From a virus: DNA of 50,225 nt. The notes beneath the pieces were generated by a model, which saw only the letters and a program-made list of their open reading frames with translations, did not search any database and had not been told where the DNA came from. Shown one piece after another: positions 21,297 to 28,652 of this stretch; position 1 is the stretch's first letter; each line of letters opens with the position of its first letter. The position numbers and the translations under genes are program-made. Where the stretch lies: the IMG/VR virus record IMGVR_UViG_3300032249_000712, positions 1-50,225 of that record; one strand, written 5' to 3'.

Positions 21297-21344
21297 TTAT
21301 TCCATTGTTGTTGCTTGCCATGCATTAGCCCAGTTTTGTTTCAT
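21297..21344 (-). CDS. 15-aa frame resembling the WhiB C-terminus
   Basis: The frame encodes MKQNWANAWQATTME, with AAGGAG four bases before the ATG. The WhiB protein of this phage ends TKQDWSNTWQALTME. Both frames stop directly before the start of the next gene. It may be a leader peptide or the remnant of a second whiB whose start region was replaced. Confidence 0.4.
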   Translation of the reverse strand: MKQNWANAWQATTME

Positions 21345-21357
21345 TAAACTCCTTAAT

Positions 21358-21396
21358 TAAAAAATGGGCCTAGAATAAAACCAGACCCATTTTCTA
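21358..21396 (-). terminator. Intrinsic terminator
   Basis: On the minus strand AAATGGGTC pairs with GGCCCATTT (one G:T pair) around a loop and is followed by a T-run. It lies between the holin candidate and the 15-aa frame. No promoter follows it, so the sugar genes downstream may depend on read-through. Confidence 0.7.
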
Positions 21397-21404
21397 TAAT
21401 TAAA

Positions 21405-21683
21405 CTACTTTTTCTTAGCAGCCTTCTTTTTTGGTGCACTTTTAACAGGCACAATCTTACCAAGAGCATCTGAAATAATACCAGTATCTGGTAATACGCC
21501 AAACGCTTTGTCATTAGGATTGAGCGCTCTCAATGCAACGGGCGCTAGAGCAGCAACTAGTGCAGCCCATAGATCCTTTGGATCTGTTACGCCAGCCATG
21601 TAAAGTGCAATTACTGAACCAAGGACAGATCGTCCGTATGATGCCAGCATTGCCTTTGTCTTATCGTTTAATAGGTTATTCAT
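21405..21683 (-). CDS. Holin candidate, 92 aa
   Basis: I chose the start at 21683 (MNNLLNDKTKAMLASYGRS) because TAGGAGGAA precedes it. A hydrophobic segment (VLGSVIALYMAGV) and a second, weaker one (LWAALVAALAPVALRAL) precede the conserved NPNDKAFG motif. The C-terminus is a lysine-rich tail. The layout and NPND motif match small holin-like proteins of actinobacteriophages. The CHAP endolysin is 12 kb away, so the lysis role is inferred. Confidence 0.6.
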   Translation of the reverse strand: MNNLLNDKTKAMLASYGRSVLGSVIALYMAGVTDPKDLWAALVAALAPVALRALNPNDKAFGVLPDTGIISDALGKIVPVKSAPKKKAAKKK

Positions 21684-21691
21684 TATTCCTC

Positions 21692-21850
21692 CTAGGATAT
21701 AACTTTTGTTATTGTTGTAAAACCAATCCATAGACCAATAATTCCTGCGACTCCCGCAAAAACTGGTGGTGCTGGAATTGGTAATTTGAATGCAGCAAAT
21801 ACAATACCACATCCAAAGCCTGTAATAGTTGATAATAGAATCTCTCTCAT
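21692..21850 (-). CDS. XapX-domain membrane protein, 52 aa
   Basis: Two hydrophobic helices separated by the LPIPAPPVFAGVAGIIG turn are the signature of the XapX domain (DUF1427), a small membrane protein family of unknown function. MREILLSTITGFGCGIVFAA begins the first helix. It lies directly upstream of the holin candidate, so it may accompany lysis or membrane changes. Confidence 0.7.
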   Translation of the reverse strand: MREILLSTITGFGCGIVFAAFKLPIPAPPVFAGVAGIIGLWIGFTTITKVIS

Positions 21851-21851
21851 A

Positions 21852-22214
21852 TTATCTTTTTTCTTGATTTGTTTCTGGTAAAAGGGCTAAAAGTTTTTCA
21901 GAATAATTGTCCAAACCTTTTATTCTTAATTCATCTGAAACCTCTTTAATGGTTTGCTGTGACTTTTCAATGTACTCAAAAGCCCAATCTCTTGAGTCAG
22001 ATAGAAACTTTATAAAGTTTTCTTTATGTATTGTGTCGTCAGACATACTAATGCCGTTGTTTACTTGAGAGTTTAATTCTTCAAGTGCCCTGGTTTTTAT
22101 AAAAAGTTCAGCCAATAGTAGATTAGATTTTTTTAATTTATCAAAGGTAGCCCAATAGGATAGTCCAAAGGAAAAAGACAGGGTAGCAAAAAATATCAAA
22201 AGGATCATTTCCAT
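21852..22214 (-). CDS. Membrane-anchored helical protein, 120 aa
   Basis: One N-terminal membrane helix (MEMILLIFFATLSFSFGLSY) precedes a charged, mostly helical region of about 95 residues, probably coiled coil. An Rz/spanin-like or holin-accessory role is possible from the layout but there is no specific motif. It ends just before the XapX gene. Confidence 0.55.
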   Translation of the reverse strand: MEMILLIFFATLSFSFGLSYWATFDKLKKSNLLLAELFIKTRALEELNSQVNNGISMSDDTIHKENFIKFLSDSRDWAFEYIEKSQQTIKEVSDELRIKGLDNYSEKLLALLPETNQEKR

Positions 22215-22244
22215 ACTATCTATTGTACCTCATTCTGTCCAGCA

Positions 22245-22376
22245 TTAAAAGTCATCTTCCTCAATGTCAAATAAATCTAAGTCTGATAACCGACTAAGCC
22301 TTGAGGCAAAAAATAAATTAATTGCAATAAAAATAGATATTGCTGATAATATTAATATAATTATTTTCTTTTTCAT
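22245..22376 (-). CDS. Single-pass membrane peptide, 43 aa
   Basis: MKKKIIILILSAISIFIAIN is a membrane helix with a positive N-terminus, followed by an acidic tail (LDLFDIEEDDF). It overlaps the upstream gene by ATGA. Its function is unknown. Confidence 0.55.
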   Translation of the reverse strand: MKKKIIILILSAISIFIAINLFFASRLSRLSDLDLFDIEEDDF

Positions 22377-22504
22377 TTTGTTATTGTTGCTCCACATCTT
22401 AGACACGCTGCATAATTCTTACCAGTAAACGGACAAGAGCCAGCGTCAACAAGACTATGTGATTTAATCTTACAAATAAAAAACAGGCCAATCTGCTTTA
22501 TCAT
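22373..22504 (-). CDS. Cys-motif protein, 43 aa
   Basis: A hydrophobic start (MIKQIGLFFICKIK) precedes CPFTGKNYAACLRCGA, which could bind zinc. It overlaps both neighbours by ATGA. I recall small phage proteins with a similar Cys ending, but no function is assigned. Confidence 0.5.
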   Translation of the reverse strand: MIKQIGLFFICKIKSHSLVDAGSCPFTGKNYAACLRCGATITK

Positions 22505-22731
22505 TTTACTGCCTCCCTAGTTACTAAAACGATAGCACCGTTTATTTCTAGTGCATTCTTTAGTTGTACTACATACTGAAGTGCTGCCATTTTTTCATCA
22601 TGTAACATTTTTAAAAATTTATATTCATCTAATTTTATAGTAAGAAAGTGTTCGTTGTCAATAATCTCTACGCCAAATCCTTTAGGAGGTATAATTGAAT
22701 GCACAGCCCTACGCATTTCGTTCGTATACAT
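22501..22731 (-). CDS. Hypothetical phage protein, 76 aa
   Basis: I do not recognise this gene. IIPPKGFGVEIIDNEHFLTI is followed by a helical segment, suggesting a small alpha/beta protein. The stop overlaps the next start by ATGA and the start abuts the DUF2061 gene, so it lies in one dense operon. Confidence 0.55.
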   Translation of the reverse strand: MYTNEMRRAVHSIIPPKGFGVEIIDNEHFLTIKLDEYKFLKMLHDEKMAALQYVVQLKNALEINGAIVLVTREAVK

Positions 22732-22934
22732 TACTTTCTACCCCATTGAATATAATTCCATCCACGTTCATGTGCGTAATAAATAAATACTTTAACAACT
22801 GTTTCCCAAAATGCAATCGTTACAGAAAGTGAAGCGTTTTTTGTTATAACATAGGCAACTGCAACAGAAGATAGTGTTCCCCATATACGATAACTTAGTG
22901 CCTTAGCAAATGATCGTGCTTTAGTTACTGTCAT
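22731..22934 (-). CDS. DUF2061 membrane protein, 67 aa
   Basis: SFAKALSYRIWGTLSSVAVA begins the DUF2061 pattern: two helices joined by T-K-N-A-S-L, then FWETVVKVFIYYAHERGW, the family ending. DUF2061 proteins are small membrane proteins of unknown function in bacteria and phages. It overlaps the next and previous genes. Confidence 0.8.
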   Translation of the reverse strand: MTVTKARSFAKALSYRIWGTLSSVAVAYVITKNASLSVTIAFWETVVKVFIYYAHERGWNYIQWGRK

Positions 22935-23038
22935 AGATTTATGTCACTATCGTCTAATCTTCCAAACTTCTTTTCTATAGCATAAACCATGACCCCAGCA
23001 AATACAAACGATATTATAAGAGCGATTAATGTATTCAT
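22931..23038 (-). CDS. Single-pass membrane peptide, 35 aa
   Basis: MNTLIALIISFVFAGVMVYA is a membrane helix followed by a short charged tail. It overlaps the DUF2061 start by ATGA. Its function is unknown. Confidence 0.5.
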   Translation of the reverse strand: MNTLIALIISFVFAGVMVYAIEKKFGRLDDSDINL

Positions 23039-23041
23039 AAT

Positions 23042-23806
23042 CTATATTCCCAATTCCTTGCGTTTTTGCGTAGCAGAAATAGCATGAATGTCTGCCCCCA
23101 AATCTACTTGTTCAATTTTATATCCTACATCACGACCATATACAATGTTGGTAATGTTTGGCAAACGTAATACCATTGCATCTTTCATAAACTCATCTTT
23201 AGCAATATAACCCTTTACTTCGTCAAATGTAAGTGGATCTTTTTCGCTAGTATTATATGTATTACGTACTCCAAGTAGCACTTGATTTGTTCTCATTCCA
23301 GCCTGTAAATACAAAGCATGATGCCCTTCATGCCATGGTTGATAGCGACCAAGCATAAGTGTTGTTGGTGCAGACCAATCATGTAGTTCAAACAAAGAAA
23401 TAATTAAACTTGCTTTTTCGTATGAATCTTTTTCATGATCAGAAAACATGAAGTCAAATTCTTTTGGTGCTACAAACATTTTATTTGTATCTTTAAATCT
23501 GCCTTCTTTAATTGTATCCATAAAAATTAGAATATCTGGTTTACCAAATGCTTCCCTTGTCGCATCTGTTGGACAAACAAAATCTACAATTACTGGGGCA
23601 ACTCCTTGGTTGGCAATAAGTCTTGCCATTTCTCCCATGCGTCGTGCCTGCTCTATGCGATTTTCTGGGGTAAATCCAAGATCAGAATTTACTGTAGCAC
23701 GTACCTCATCTGCATTAAAATGAATAGCATTAATACGTTCTTTAAGGGCTTTTGCTAATTCCGTTTTTCCAGAGCCAGGTAGTCCAATTATTTGTATAAT
23801 CATCAT
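23042..23806 (-). CDS. APS-kinase-like / nucleotidyltransferase fusion, 254 aa
   Basis: The start (MMIIQ) shares a base with the WhiB stop (TAATGATG). Residues 1-135 have a P-loop GLPGSGKT (8-15) and the CysC-like pattern DLGFTPENRIEQARRMGEM, then VIVDFVCPTDATRE, as in adenylylsulfate kinases, which make PAPS from APS. Residues 145-254 form a second domain with GRYQPWHEGHH (HxGH, 159-162) and ISATQKR (243-249), the two motifs of NMN-adenylyltransferase-type enzymes. It may feed PAPS to the sulfotransferase or act in NAD salvage; the sequence does not settle which. Confidence 0.7.
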   Translation of the reverse strand: MMIIQIIGLPGSGKTELAKALKERINAIHFNADEVRATVNSDLGFTPENRIEQARRMGEMARLIANQGVAPVIVDFVCPTDATREAFGKPDILIFMDTIKEGRFKDTNKMFVAPKEFDFMFSDHEKDSYEKASLIISLFELHDWSAPTTLMLGRYQPWHEGHHALYLQAGMRTNQVLLGVRNTYNTSEKDPLTFDEVKGYIAKDEFMKDAMVLRLPNITNIVYGRDVGYKIEQVDLGADIHAISATQKRKELGI

Positions 23807-24087
23807 TACTCCATTGTTAGTGCTTGCCAAGTATTTGACCAGTCTTGTTTAGTTTTATGCTTATTAAATTCTCTTGAAACTTCTCCACCCTCTAAGTATA
23901 CTCCACCCCAGACGCCCCACTCTTTTCCAGATATACCGTTTGCAAAGCATATCTTTTTTACTGGACATTGCTTACAAAGTGCGTCAACGTCTCTTCTAGA
24001 TCCTTCGTGATCTTCATATTTATCAAAAAATGCATTATTTTCCATTCCTAAACATAAGGCTTCGTCTTTCCATAAATGCTGTTTCAA
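23806..24087 (-). CDS. WhiB-family transcription factor, 93 aa
   Basis: Four cysteines at 12, 38, 41 and 47 (ALC, then CKQCPVKKIC) bind the [4Fe-4S] cluster. GVWGG near residues 58-62 is the WhiB turn that contacts sigma factor. WhiB proteins occur in actinobacteria and their phages and act on host RNA polymerase, so this is the best host marker in the window. The start is TTG at 24087, preceded by AAGGAT. Its C-terminal residues are echoed by the 15-aa frame at 21297. Confidence 0.93.
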   Translation of the reverse strand: MKQHLWKDEALCLGMENNAFFDKYEDHEGSRRDVDALCKQCPVKKICFANGISGKEWGVWGGVYLEGGEVSREFNKHKTKQDWSNTWQALTME

Positions 24088-24089
24088 GA

Positions 24090-24299
24090 TTAATCCTTAT
24101 ACTTATTTGGTATATCCCAACCATTACGACCAGGTTTATAGATTCTATGCAAATACCATTTATCTTTTACTCTAATGCCCATAGGAGATGTTTTTGCAGT
24201 GTCTGATTCTTTTAAATCAATTACATCCCAACCACGCCACAACAGGTTTTTATTTTTATTTATAATTTTTTCCATTGTATTTAAACTTCTAATAATCAT
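24090..24299 (-). CDS. Hypothetical phage protein, 69 aa
   Basis: I do not recognise this gene. An AGGAG site seven bases before the ATG at 24299 supports the start. Trp-rich segments (LLWRGWDVIDLKES and KWYLHRIYKPGRNGWDIP) suggest a small beta-barrel. It stops three bases before the WhiB TTG start, so the two are probably co-expressed. Confidence 0.6.
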   Translation of the reverse strand: MIIRSLNTMEKIINKNKNLLWRGWDVIDLKESDTAKTSPMGIRVKDKWYLHRIYKPGRNGWDIPNKYKD

Positions 24300-24308
24300 T
24301 TTATTCTC

Positions 24309-24659
24309 CTAATACCTAAAAAGACCAACATCAATGTTGTTGGCTTCTGCAACTAAAACTAATTTTGATTTTGATTCTTTTGGACGACTTAAAAAAGCAA
24401 AGTAATTAATTTGATTTATATTTTCACTCAACCATATTGGCGCAGCATTATAAAACTTAATTTTTTTGCCTCTTGCTTTCATTCCTCGTTCCGATAAATT
24501 AGAGAACTCTGAAACAAAGTGATTTATTCTTGATGGGCCAGCGGAGTAAATAATAAAATCATTATCTCCATCTTTCATGCCAGATAGAGCAACGCTCATG
24601 GCACGAAGGAATACGTTATAGTCGTTAAATTCCTTTGTTCCCTGTACTGCTACTATCAT
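24309..24659 (-). CDS. SLOG/DUF2493-like small protein, 116 aa
   Basis: MIVAVQGTKEFNDYNVFLRA, then FIIYSAGPSRINHFVSEF, recalls DUF2493/SLOG domains, whose Rossmann-like fold binds nucleotide ligands. Similarity is limited to the first half, so this is tentative. It overlaps the upstream gene by 35 bases. Confidence 0.45.
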   Translation of the reverse strand: MIVAVQGTKEFNDYNVFLRAMSVALSGMKDGDNDFIIYSAGPSRINHFVSEFSNLSERGMKARGKKIKFYNAAPIWLSENINQINYFAFLSRPKESKSKLVLVAEANNIDVGLFRY

Positions 24660-25053
24660 TTGGTCCTACCCCTTGTTTTAAGTCATCAAGTATTGATAAC
24701 ATCTTGTCTAGTTCTTTTGTTGGCATATTTTCAATATCTAATGGTTTTATTGTTTCTTCATCTACCCTGCCATTTATAGCATTTGCAGTATAAAAAACAT
24801 TATTTAATATCCAGTATGCACTTCCGTCTGCTATTACGACCCTTAGCATATTTTTTTGAATATGTCTTTGAGACTGCGTTATAACTTTAGGCTTATCAAA
24901 CCTTTGTTTTGGAACAACATCTTTAACCATTTCAAAAATAGAACTTTGTCTATATTTATTCTTGTTTAAAAATATCATTCTTCTTTTGTTTGATATTTTA
25001 ATTATAGACCAATAAGACAACAATGTCAAGCCTACAACTAATAAATATTCCAT
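24625..25053 (-). CDS. Conserved phage protein with N-terminal membrane helix, 142 aa
   Basis: A single helix (MEYLLVVGLTLLSYWSIIKI) is followed by a soluble domain with VVIADGSAYWILNNVFYTAN and a helical LDKMLSILDDLKQG. I recall such proteins, always hypothetical, in environmental phages. A cytoplasmic domain tethered to the membrane is likely. Its C-terminal codons overlap the following gene. Confidence 0.6.
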   Translation of the reverse strand: MEYLLVVGLTLLSYWSIIKISNKRRMIFLNKNKYRQSSIFEMVKDVVPKQRFDKPKVITQSQRHIQKNMLRVVIADGSAYWILNNVFYTANAINGRVDEETIKPLDIENMPTKELDKMLSILDDLKQGVGPNDSSSTGNKGI

Positions 25054-25054
25054 G

Positions 25055-25216
25055 CTATTTAGTTTTTTTGACTGGTTCTTGGCTTAAACTTAAAACCATA
25101 GAGTTAAGTTTATTAACCTCAAGTTGTAGTTTTAATGATTCTAGTTCTACGTCAGATAGTTTTTGCTTATAAAATCTTATCAGTTGAAGTAGTTCATTTT
25201 TTTCTAAATTTTCCAT
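25055..25216 (-). CDS. Coiled-coil peptide, 53 aa
   Basis: Leu at heptad positions (LLQLIRFYKQKLSDVELESL) indicates a short coiled coil with a basic tail. It ends one base before the following gene's ATG. Its function is unknown. Confidence 0.5.
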   Translation of the reverse strand: MENLEKNELLQLIRFYKQKLSDVELESLKLQLEVNKLNSMVLSLSQEPVKKTK

Positions 25217-25222
25217 CGCCCC

Positions 25223-25591
25223 CTACTTTCTTAGATCAAAGGCAGTTCCCTGCCAAACCTTTTCTAGTTTTTTCTTTTCTCTTTGTGTAATTGCACGGCT
25301 CCATGAAAATCCTGCATCTCCACCCCAAGCATCCCACATAATTCTTCCATTGGACGGAAACTCTGGACCATCGTAAAATCCCTTACCTTTTTTATCTACC
25401 TCGTGACGTGAGAAAAAAGAATACATTCTTTTAACAGTACTAAGAGACATTGCGGATCCGTTTATAATATCAGTTGCACGACCCCAGCCTACTGGAGTTC
25501 CTGCTCCTTTAGCCTTGCCATCTGCTTTCCATTTTAAAGCACGACGAGCAGCAGCCTTCATACCAGATGTAGGAGTGTATGTATCAGCCAT
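25223..25591 (-). CDS. Phage domain protein (found fused to head proteins elsewhere), 122 aa
   Basis: PTSGMKAAARRALKWKADGK, then VKRMYSFFSRHEVDKKGKGF and MWDAWGGDAGFSWSR, form a domain I recall from large phage proteins, often fused to capsid maturation proteases or ADP-ribosyltransferases. Its role is unknown. Here it stands alone. The start codon overlaps the stop of the small upstream gene. Confidence 0.6.
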   Translation of the reverse strand: MADTYTPTSGMKAAARRALKWKADGKAKGAGTPVGWGRATDIINGSAMSLSTVKRMYSFFSRHEVDKKGKGFYDGPEFPSNGRIMWDAWGGDAGFSWSRAITQREKKKLEKVWQGTAFDLRK

Positions 25592-25691
25592 TTTGTTTTA
25601 CCTTGTTTTTTTCATAAGCCTTACCCCAAAAAAATGAACCAATCATTAACAAGCCTATTGCTAATGAATGTAAGAAATAAAATGTACTCAT
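25584..25691 (-). CDS. Single-pass membrane peptide, 35 aa
   Basis: MSTFYFLHSLAIGLLMIGSF forms one membrane helix with a basic tail. It overlaps both neighbours: ATGA with the upstream gene, and its last codons run into the next start. Confidence 0.5.
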   Translation of the reverse strand: MSTFYFLHSLAIGLLMIGSFFWGKAYEKNKVKQNG

Positions 25692-25792
25692 TTTGATTTC
25701 TTCTTTTCTTGTTTGGCAGCACGTTTTTCTTTAAGAGTCATCTTTGGCTCTTTCTTTTTATTAGTATTTCCCTTTTGTTCTTTATTTGCCAT
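25688..25792 (-). CDS. Lysine-rich 34-aa protein
   Basis: MANKEQKGNTNKKKEPKMTL and a following Lys/Arg-rich stretch give a highly basic peptide of a type seen in environmental phages, possibly nucleic-acid-binding. It overlaps neighbours on both sides. Confidence 0.5.
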   Translation of the reverse strand: MANKEQKGNTNKKKEPKMTLKEKRAAKQEKKKSK

Positions 25793-25940
25793 TGCTAGCC
25801 CCCTTTTTTATTTTTGGATACGGACCAAGATCCGCCTTAACACTACCGTCTTTTCTTAAACGAACTATTCTTCCATTTTTTATTTGCAATGGATTAAATG
25901 CATAGTTTTTAAAAAAAGATCCTGAAGATTTTTTAGACAT
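25782..25940 (-). CDS. Basic hypothetical protein, 52 aa
   Basis: I do not recognise this gene. It is Lys- and Gly-rich (KNGRIVRLRKDGSVKADLG) and probably a small beta structure. Its start overlaps the stop of the 287-aa gene (TAATG) and its end overlaps the 34-aa gene. Confidence 0.5.
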   Translation of the reverse strand: MSKKSSGSFFKNYAFNPLQIKNGRIVRLRKDGSVKADLGPYPKIKKGASNGK

Positions 25941-26803
25941 TATTTTTCAAATGTCAGAGGATCAAATGCTCCGCCCCAGATACTTTTTGTTGTAGATTTT
26001 GACTCTGACTTGTATGTGCCACCACGACGCTTATATTCTTGAACTACCCAAGAGTTAGCAACGGCAGATGGATAAACATCAAACTTATCTTTTGCTGCTT
26101 GTACAACTGCTGCATAAAGTTTTGGATTAGATGGTTCACTACCACCACTTCTTGGTTTAATAAAATCTTCATATTTTGGTTTTGCTTTTGCCATATCGTC
26201 ATCCATTTCTTTTAGTTTGCCAACAGGAACACAATTAGGAACCATGCGTCCACCTTTTTGTTTCATACCACGTTGTTCATATCCAACCCAACATGCTTTT
26301 TCCATATTGTCCCATTTATCTTCTTCTTCATTATCTGAATAATAACTTTTGCTTATTGTGTTTGTTTTTATTTCTTCTATCATTTTATCCATGCCAATGT
26401 TTGATTCTAAAGATGGCATAGCCATAACTTCGGATGCTTTCATACCAACAAAATATTCTGTTTCTTTTAATCCGCCTTCTTCCATTTCAAAAAGTTGAAT
26501 TAGTATTGCTGGTTCTTGTGGAGATGCAGCAAGTGCATACTCTGATCCAGGAAAGCCAAGCATTCCTTCCGTCATTACGTGAATAACACGACCAACATAA
26601 ACTTCATCATCATTTGGCGCCATAACCATGTCGCCTTCTTTTACCATTGCCTTACCAATATTTCCTTCACTAATATTAATAGCATAAATTTGACGAGCAG
26701 CAGCGCCCTTAGTTTTATGACAACCCATTACTGTTCCATCGTCTTTTAAAGCAGGGTAGCCTGAACACCCATATGATCCTTTAGCGCCTACATGATATGG
26801 CAT
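25940..26803 (-). CDS. Multi-domain phage protein, 287 aa
   Basis: Three segments are visible. The N-terminal module (GSYGCSGYPALKDDGTVMGCH, residues 9-29) is of a kind seen at the start of phage head-associated proteins. The middle is an acidic beta-rich module (about 50-125). The C-terminal helical module, with LYAAVVQAAKDKFDVYPSAV then NSWVVQEYKRRGG, I recall as a domain of unknown function (DUF5872-like). The end, WGGAFDPLTFEK, looks like a short tail motif. An AGGAGGG site precedes the ATG. Function is unknown. Confidence 0.55.
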   Translation of the reverse strand: MPYHVGAKGSYGCSGYPALKDDGTVMGCHKTKGAAARQIYAINISEGNIGKAMVKEGDMVMAPNDDEVYVGRVIHVMTEGMLGFPGSEYALAASPQEPAILIQLFEMEEGGLKETEYFVGMKASEVMAMPSLESNIGMDKMIEEIKTNTISKSYYSDNEEEDKWDNMEKACWVGYEQRGMKQKGGRMVPNCVPVGKLKEMDDDMAKAKPKYEDFIKPRSGGSEPSNPKLYAAVVQAAKDKFDVYPSAVANSWVVQEYKRRGGTYKSESKSTTKSIWGGAFDPLTFEK

Positions 26804-26841
26804 ATCAAACCCTCCTAAGTTATATACTGATTATATCAGAG

Positions 26842-27219
26842 TTATTTTTTACGAGTTAGGCGTTTGAGTTCTTCTATAGCCCAAACGTCTTGCTTACGTA
26901 GTTTTGACATTTCTACAGGATCAAAAGACTTATTTGTAATTGTCACTATTGGCTCTTTTGCTAAGAAGTCTATGTCTACATAGCCTCTTTCCCATAATGA
27001 AAGTATTTCAGCATTAACTCTATTAAGATGGTCATGATAAAGTTCTGGCATTACCTGTTCAATTTTGGAGGTAAATGAATATAGTAATGATCCATCTTCA
27101 GAATCAACACCAGCAACCTCAAGCGCTCCTTCAAGGATTAATTTTTCAATCATTTCATTTTCATCTAAACTCATGCTTTTCCCATCTGGATTAAAGATCC
27201 TTTTGAACAATTTCTTCAT
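26842..27219 (-). CDS. Hypothetical phage protein, 125 aa
   Basis: I chose the start at 27219 (MKKLFKRIFNPDGKSMSL) over an upstream in-frame ATG at 27237. It is an acidic helical protein with PELYHDHLNRVNAEILSLWE in the middle. I recall similar proteins in environmental phages only as hypotheticals. It overlaps the thioredoxin-fusion gene by 29 bases. Confidence 0.6.
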   Translation of the reverse strand: MKKLFKRIFNPDGKSMSLDENEMIEKLILEGALEVAGVDSEDGSLLYSFTSKIEQVMPELYHDHLNRVNAEILSLWERGYVDIDFLAKEPIVTITNKSFDPVEMSKLRKQDVWAIEELKRLTRKK

Positions 27220-27970
27220 GGTTCCCCGTTTCAGCAAAAGTTAAAAACTCTTGCAATTTTTCTTTTGTTTGTGACCCCGTTAGCCTTTGTATTTCTTTAC
27301 CTTGATTAATGATTATAAAGGTTGGTAAAGATTGAATTTTAAATCTTTGGACCAACTCTTGTTCTATGTCTGCATCAATCATATGAAATTTTAACCCAGG
27401 CTTATCTCTATTTATTTCATTTATTATAGGTTTGATATTTTTACATGGTTGGCACCAATCAGCAGTAAAATAAAAAACATTAACTAAATTTGTTATAATC
27501 ATTTCAAGAATAATCCTTTTTTCTTTTTCTGAATTTTTTTTTAAATCTAAATACAACCCATACTCAAATTCTTTTTCACTTCTTTTTCTCATACCTGGAC
27601 AATACATTCTCGTTTGTTTCATACACTCTAAATGTAATGGGTGTATATCAGATAAAACAAAGTTTCCGTCATGTTTTATTTTATTTATGTCTGGATTTTT
27701 CCATCTAGTAACATTTTCTTCATTTTTTATTGTTATTCCACAATAGGAACATAAACTTTTATAATAAACAGTGTCTTCATTTTCTTGTATTATTCTCAAA
27801 AAACTACTTTCATCATTTTTTGCTGCTGATTGCCACGGGATAGGAACCTTTGCAGAAAGTTTTTGATTAATGCGATGTTTTTTTAAAACTTTAGAAAATG
27901 GTCTTGGCAATCCAATAAAATTTCTAAATGAATCGTTCCACTCATTATTATTAAAAACTTTATTATTCAT
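27191..27970 (-). CDS. Zinc-domain/thioredoxin fusion, 259 aa
   Basis: Residues 165-250 are a thioredoxin domain with FYFTADWCQPCKNIKP (active-site C173 and C176) and cis-Pro in SLPTFIIINQG. Residues 70-128 have CSYC, then HLEC and CPGM, probably a zinc site. Thioredoxins reduce disulfides, for example in ribonucleotide reductase or phage DNA polymerase complexes. The frame is continuous, so the fusion appears real, but an internal start at MIITNLVN (codon 157) could yield thioredoxin alone. Confidence 0.75.
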   Translation of the reverse strand: MNNKVFNNNEWNDSFRNFIGLPRPFSKVLKKHRINQKLSAKVPIPWQSAAKNDESSFLRIIQENEDTVYYKSLCSYCGITIKNEENVTRWKNPDINKIKHDGNFVLSDIHPLHLECMKQTRMYCPGMRKRSEKEFEYGLYLDLKKNSEKEKRIILEMIITNLVNVFYFTADWCQPCKNIKPIINEINRDKPGLKFHMIDADIEQELVQRFKIQSLPTFIIINQGKEIQRLTGSQTKEKLQEFLTFAETGNHEEIVQKDL

Positions 27971-27972
27971 TT

Positions 27973-28383
27973 TTATTTAGAAGGTTTTGTTCTAGCCTTT
28001 TTAAGCGCTTCAAAATCTTTAATTTTAGTTTCACCAAGGTAGCCCCAAGCATAACCATCATTAATCATTTTATTATTAACTGATTCAGACTCTCCATTAA
28101 TGTATACCCAGCCAAGAATACGTCCATATTTTTCAGATGAATTCATTTTTTCTGTACGAATAACAACAGATTTTGCATCTTTAAGTTGTTTCTTTAAATA
28201 TTCTTTAGCCTCAAGGCCAAGAATTTTTTCTGCTTTATCTGTTGTGCGTGATTCTGGAGTATCAATTCCAGCCAAACGAACACGAGATGCAAACAAAATA
28301 TCAAACCCTAAATCAATAACAACGTCAATTGTATCTCCATCAACAACAGTTTTTACTTCTTCAACAAAATACTCATACATCAT
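27973..28383 (-). CDS. Staphylococcal-nuclease-family endonuclease (thermonuclease), 136 aa
   Basis: The SNase/OB-fold nuclease signature is complete: TVVDGDTIDVVIDLGF, the catalytic Arg and Glu in VRLAGIDTPES, and the second Arg in EKYGRILGWVY. MINDGYAWGYLGE follows, as in the family. It cleaves DNA and RNA with calcium. No signal peptide is seen, so it probably acts in the cytoplasm, perhaps degrading host nucleic acid. The start overlaps the stop of the upstream zinc-protein gene. Confidence 0.88.
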   Translation of the reverse strand: MMYEYFVEEVKTVVDGDTIDVVIDLGFDILFASRVRLAGIDTPESRTTDKAEKILGLEAKEYLKKQLKDAKSVVIRTEKMNSSEKYGRILGWVYINGESESVNNKMINDGYAWGYLGETKIKDFEALKKARTKPSK

Positions 28384-28637
28384 ACGCCCCCTATTGGCTT
28401 GTCTTTAATAAGTTTTTCACGTTCATCAAGAACTTCTACTAAGAAAGCCATCATCTTATTGTGTGATTCGGGATTGTTCATTATGTTTTCGTAATGATGA
28501 TTGCAGAATGTTAATTCTCCAGATAAACCTTTAACTCTAATTAAGGCTTGTGCTTGACATTTATCACAACGATCATTGGCATTTAGAATATATTTTTTTG
28601 AAACTACGCTTGGATGTTCTTGAACAATGTTAGTCAT
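28380..28637 (-). CDS. DUF7455-like zinc protein, 85 aa
   Basis: RCDKCQAQALIRVKGLSGEL followed by TFCNHHYENI is the actinobacterial DUF7455 pattern (CDxC-x-A, then C-x-HH). Function is unknown. An alternative ATG at 28652 sits directly after the FmdB-like stop. I favour 28637 because a -10-like TATAAT lies six bases before it, as at other leaderless starts, but no matching -35 is visible. Confidence 0.7.
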   Translation of the reverse strand: MTNIVQEHPSVVSKKYILNANDRCDKCQAQALIRVKGLSGELTFCNHHYENIMNNPESHNKMMAFLVEVLDEREKLIKDKPIGGV

Positions 28638-28652
28638 AGTATTATTATACAT

